Assembly: GCA_015490435.1 (NCBI GenBank)
Contig: WFXV01000137.1
Span: 1-6,915, forward strand
DNA length: 6,915 nucleotides
Source of the DNA: Thermaceae bacterium
GTDB lineage: Bacteria > Deinococcota > Deinococci > Deinococcales > Marinithermaceae
Direction of reading: 5' to 3'
Shown: in pieces, positions 5,568 to 6,915 of the stretch
How positions within the stretch are numbered: position 1 is the stretch's first letter
Layout: the number at the start of each line of letters is the position of its first letter
Made by a program: the position numbers and the translations under genes
The notes under the pieces: generated by a model
Databases searched by the model: none
The model's input: the letters and a program-made list of their open reading frames with translations, nothing else
Told to the model about the DNA's origin: nothing

Positions 5568-6915
5568 CCGGTCGGTCATAACCTACGTCCGCCCCTACGC
5601 CTGGAAGTACGTCTTCGGGCTCGTCTTCGGCCTTTTGGCCATGGCCGGCTCGGTGGCCGCCCCCTTTTTCCTGCGGCTCGCGGTGGACGCGATCCGGGAG
5701 GGGGCGCCGTACCGCGTCTACCTCCTCGGGCTGCTCCTGGTGAGCGCGGGGGCCTCGTTCTTCTCCTGGGCCCAGCGCCGGGTCGCCATCGTCGCCAGCC
5801 GCCAGGTCGAGGCCGACCTCCGAAGGGCGCTTTTTGCCCACCTCCTCACCCTGGATCCCGCCTTCTTCCACCGCCGCTCGGTGGGGGACCTGATGAACCG
5901 GCTGAACACCGATCTCCAGGCGGTGCGGGACATGCTCGGCCCGGGGGTGAACATGGGCTTCCGGGTGGGGCTTTTCATCCTCGCCGCCTTCGCCGCCATG
6001 TTCTGGGTGAACGCGCGGCTCGCGCTCTGGGTGAGCCTCTTCGCCCTGCCCGCCTTCCTCGCCGCCCGGCTCTTCGTGGCGCTCGAGGAAAAGCGCTGGG
6101 CCGAGGCCCAGGCCACCTACGACCGGATCACCGCCCGGGTGGAGGAGGACCTCGCGGGGATCCGGGTGATCAAGGGGTTCGGCCTCGAGGACCGCGAGCG
6201 CGAGCGCTTCCTCGCGCTCAACCGGGAGTACGTGCGGAAGAACCTCGGCCGGGCCCTGGTCGAGGGGCCGATGCACGCGGCGATGAGTCTGATCATGGGG
6301 GCGGCGGTGCTGGTCCTCCTCTTCCTCGGCGGACGCGAGGTGATCGCCGGGCGCATGACGCTCGGCGCCTTCGTTCAGTTCAACGCCTACCTCGGCCTGC
6401 TCACCTGGCCGGTGCTCGGGATCGCCTGGGTGCTCGGGCTCTTCCAGCGGGGGCGGACCTCGTTCGCCCGGCTGGTCTCCCTCTTCGACGAGCGCCCGAG
6501 GATCGCCGACGGGCCCGGGACCGACTTTGGGATCCGGGCGGTGGGCGGCGAGGTCGCCTTCGAGGGGGTGGGTCTTACCCTCGAGGGCCGGCGGCTCCTT
6601 TCGGAGATCGCGCTCCGGGTCGAGCCCGGGAAGACGCTCGGGATCACCGGCCGCACCGGGAGCGGGAAGACGCTCCTTCTGAGCCTGGTGCCAAGGCTCC
6701 TCGAGGCGAGCGAGGGGGTGGTCCGGGTGGGCGGCCACCCGGTGCAGAAAATCCCCCTCCGGGTGCTCCGGGGCGCGATCGGGATGGCGCCCCAGGAGCC
6801 CTTCCTCTTTTCCGAGACGATCTTCGAGAACATCGCCTTTGGGCTCGACGCCCCCGACCGCGTGCGGGTCGAGTGGGCGGCCCGGCTCGCCGGGATCCAC
6901 GACGAGATCCTGCGC
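5557..6915 (+). CDS. ABC exporter half-transporter, TmrA/YheI type (C-terminus cut by window edge)
   Basis: 453 residues are visible from GTG 5557 and the frame is open at the right edge; a full protein is usually about 570-600. The start overlaps the previous stop by 11 bases. Residues 1-310 form a type IV exporter membrane domain: elbow and TM1 (about 9-38), TM2 (55-72), the coupling segment VEADLRRALFAHLLTLDPAFFHRRSVGDLMNRLNTDLQAVRD, two central helices (about 133-170), then TM5-TM6 (about 240-300) joined by GREVIAGRMTLGAF. The nucleotide-binding domain begins near 325 and has the Walker A GRTGSGKT (365-372, K371) and Q-loop Q413 (APQEPF). Signature, Walker B and switch His lie outside the window. 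The GDLMNRLNTDL..VRDMLGPG stretch fits YheI/MdlA/TmrA subunits, which pair with a second half-transporter normally encoded next. It is likely an inner-membrane exporter of drugs, lipids or peptides; the substrate is not known. Confidence 0.93.
   Translation, partial: MRTDRSVITYVRPYAWKYVFGLVFGLLAMAGSVAAPFFLRLAVDAIREGAPYRVYLLGLLLVSAGASFFSWAQRRVAIVASRQVEADLRRALFAHLLTLDPAFFHRRSVGDLMNRLNTDLQAVRDMLGPGVNMGFRVGLFILAAFAAMFWVNARLALWVSLFALPAFLAARLFVALEEKRWAEAQATYDRITARVEEDLAGIRVIKGFGLEDRERERFLALNREYVRKNLGRALVEGPMHAAMSLIMGAAVLVLLFLGGREVIAGRMTLGAFVQFNAYLGLLTWPVLGIAWVLGLFQRGRTSFARLVSLFDERPRIADGPGTDFGIRAVGGEVAFEGVGLTLEGRRLLSEIALRVEPGKTLGITGRTGSGKTLLLSLVPRLLEASEGVVRVGGHPVQKIPLRVLRGAIGMAPQEPFLFSETIFENIAFGLDAPDRVRVEWAARLAGIHDEILR
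5565..5578. promoter_or_regulatory. Palindromic TetR-style operator candidate at the exporter start
   Basis: TGACCGgtCGGTCA is symmetric at 12 of 14 bases: 6-bp arms around a 2-base centre. It begins 8 bases after the first base of the exporter GTG. If transcription starts at that GTG, the site covers about +9 to +22, where a repressor would block elongation or polymerase escape. The TGACCGnnCGGTCA form resembles TetR/AcrR-family operators, which often control exporters. No regulator gene is in the window. It lies within coding sequence of the exporter and covers the HgdB-like stop codon. Confidence 0.4.

Noticed and set aside
5542..6900. Long minus-strand open frame (452 residues) opposite the ABC exporter
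   Set aside because: It is rich in Glu, His, Pro and Gly with no domain, whereas the plus frame has a clear exporter membrane domain, Walker A and Q-loop.

Overview
The window is very GC-rich, gene-dense bacterial DNA with many GTG starts and almost no intergenic space. Gene content (a free-standing dsRBD protein, MiaB, a TmrA/YheI-type exporter) and -10 boxes sitting 7-8 bases before start codons suggest Deinococcota, probably Thermaceae (Thermus, Oceanithermus or a relative). This placement is an inference from style and content; no rRNA or other phylogenetic marker was tested. Nine protein genes are supported, two of them cut by the window ends. I see no tRNA, rRNA, CRISPR array, insertion sequence or convincing terminator.

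Left half, minus strand (2700 down to 1): a tightly packed cluster read in the order dsRBD protein, miaB, small two-helix membrane protein with a winged-helix-like tail, and a DadA/ThiO-like FAD oxidoreductase that runs off the left edge. Two junctions have a single base between stop and start, and the third is a 56-base overlap, so this is almost certainly one operon. Its first two genes concern RNA (double-stranded RNA binding; ms2i6A37 tRNA thiomethylation).

Centre (2701-2776): a 76-base divergent promoter region. Leftward it has an extended -10 (TGCTAAAAT) and an SD-led transcript. Rightward it has TAGAAT exactly 7 bases before the ATG of a response regulator, the arrangement of a leaderless Deinococcota promoter.

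Right half, plus strand (2777 to 6915): NarL/FixJ-type response regulator, M20 metallopeptidase, a 94-residue protein of unknown function, a short protein resembling the 2-hydroxyacyl-CoA dehydratase/activase-associated (DUF2229/HgdB-like) family, and the first 453 residues of an ABC exporter half-transporter. Gaps are 0 to 5 bases or overlaps. Two internal genes (94-aa protein and ABC exporter) lack a good SD but have TANNNT boxes 7 and 8 bases before GTG, suggesting internal leaderless promoters. The exporter start also carries a 14-bp near-perfect palindrome, TGACCGgtCGGTCA, of TetR-operator style just after the predicted transcription start. No common pathway links the right-hand genes. 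The most testable ideas are local control of the exporter and the unusual stand-alone proteins (dsRBD, membrane winged helix, HgdB-like).
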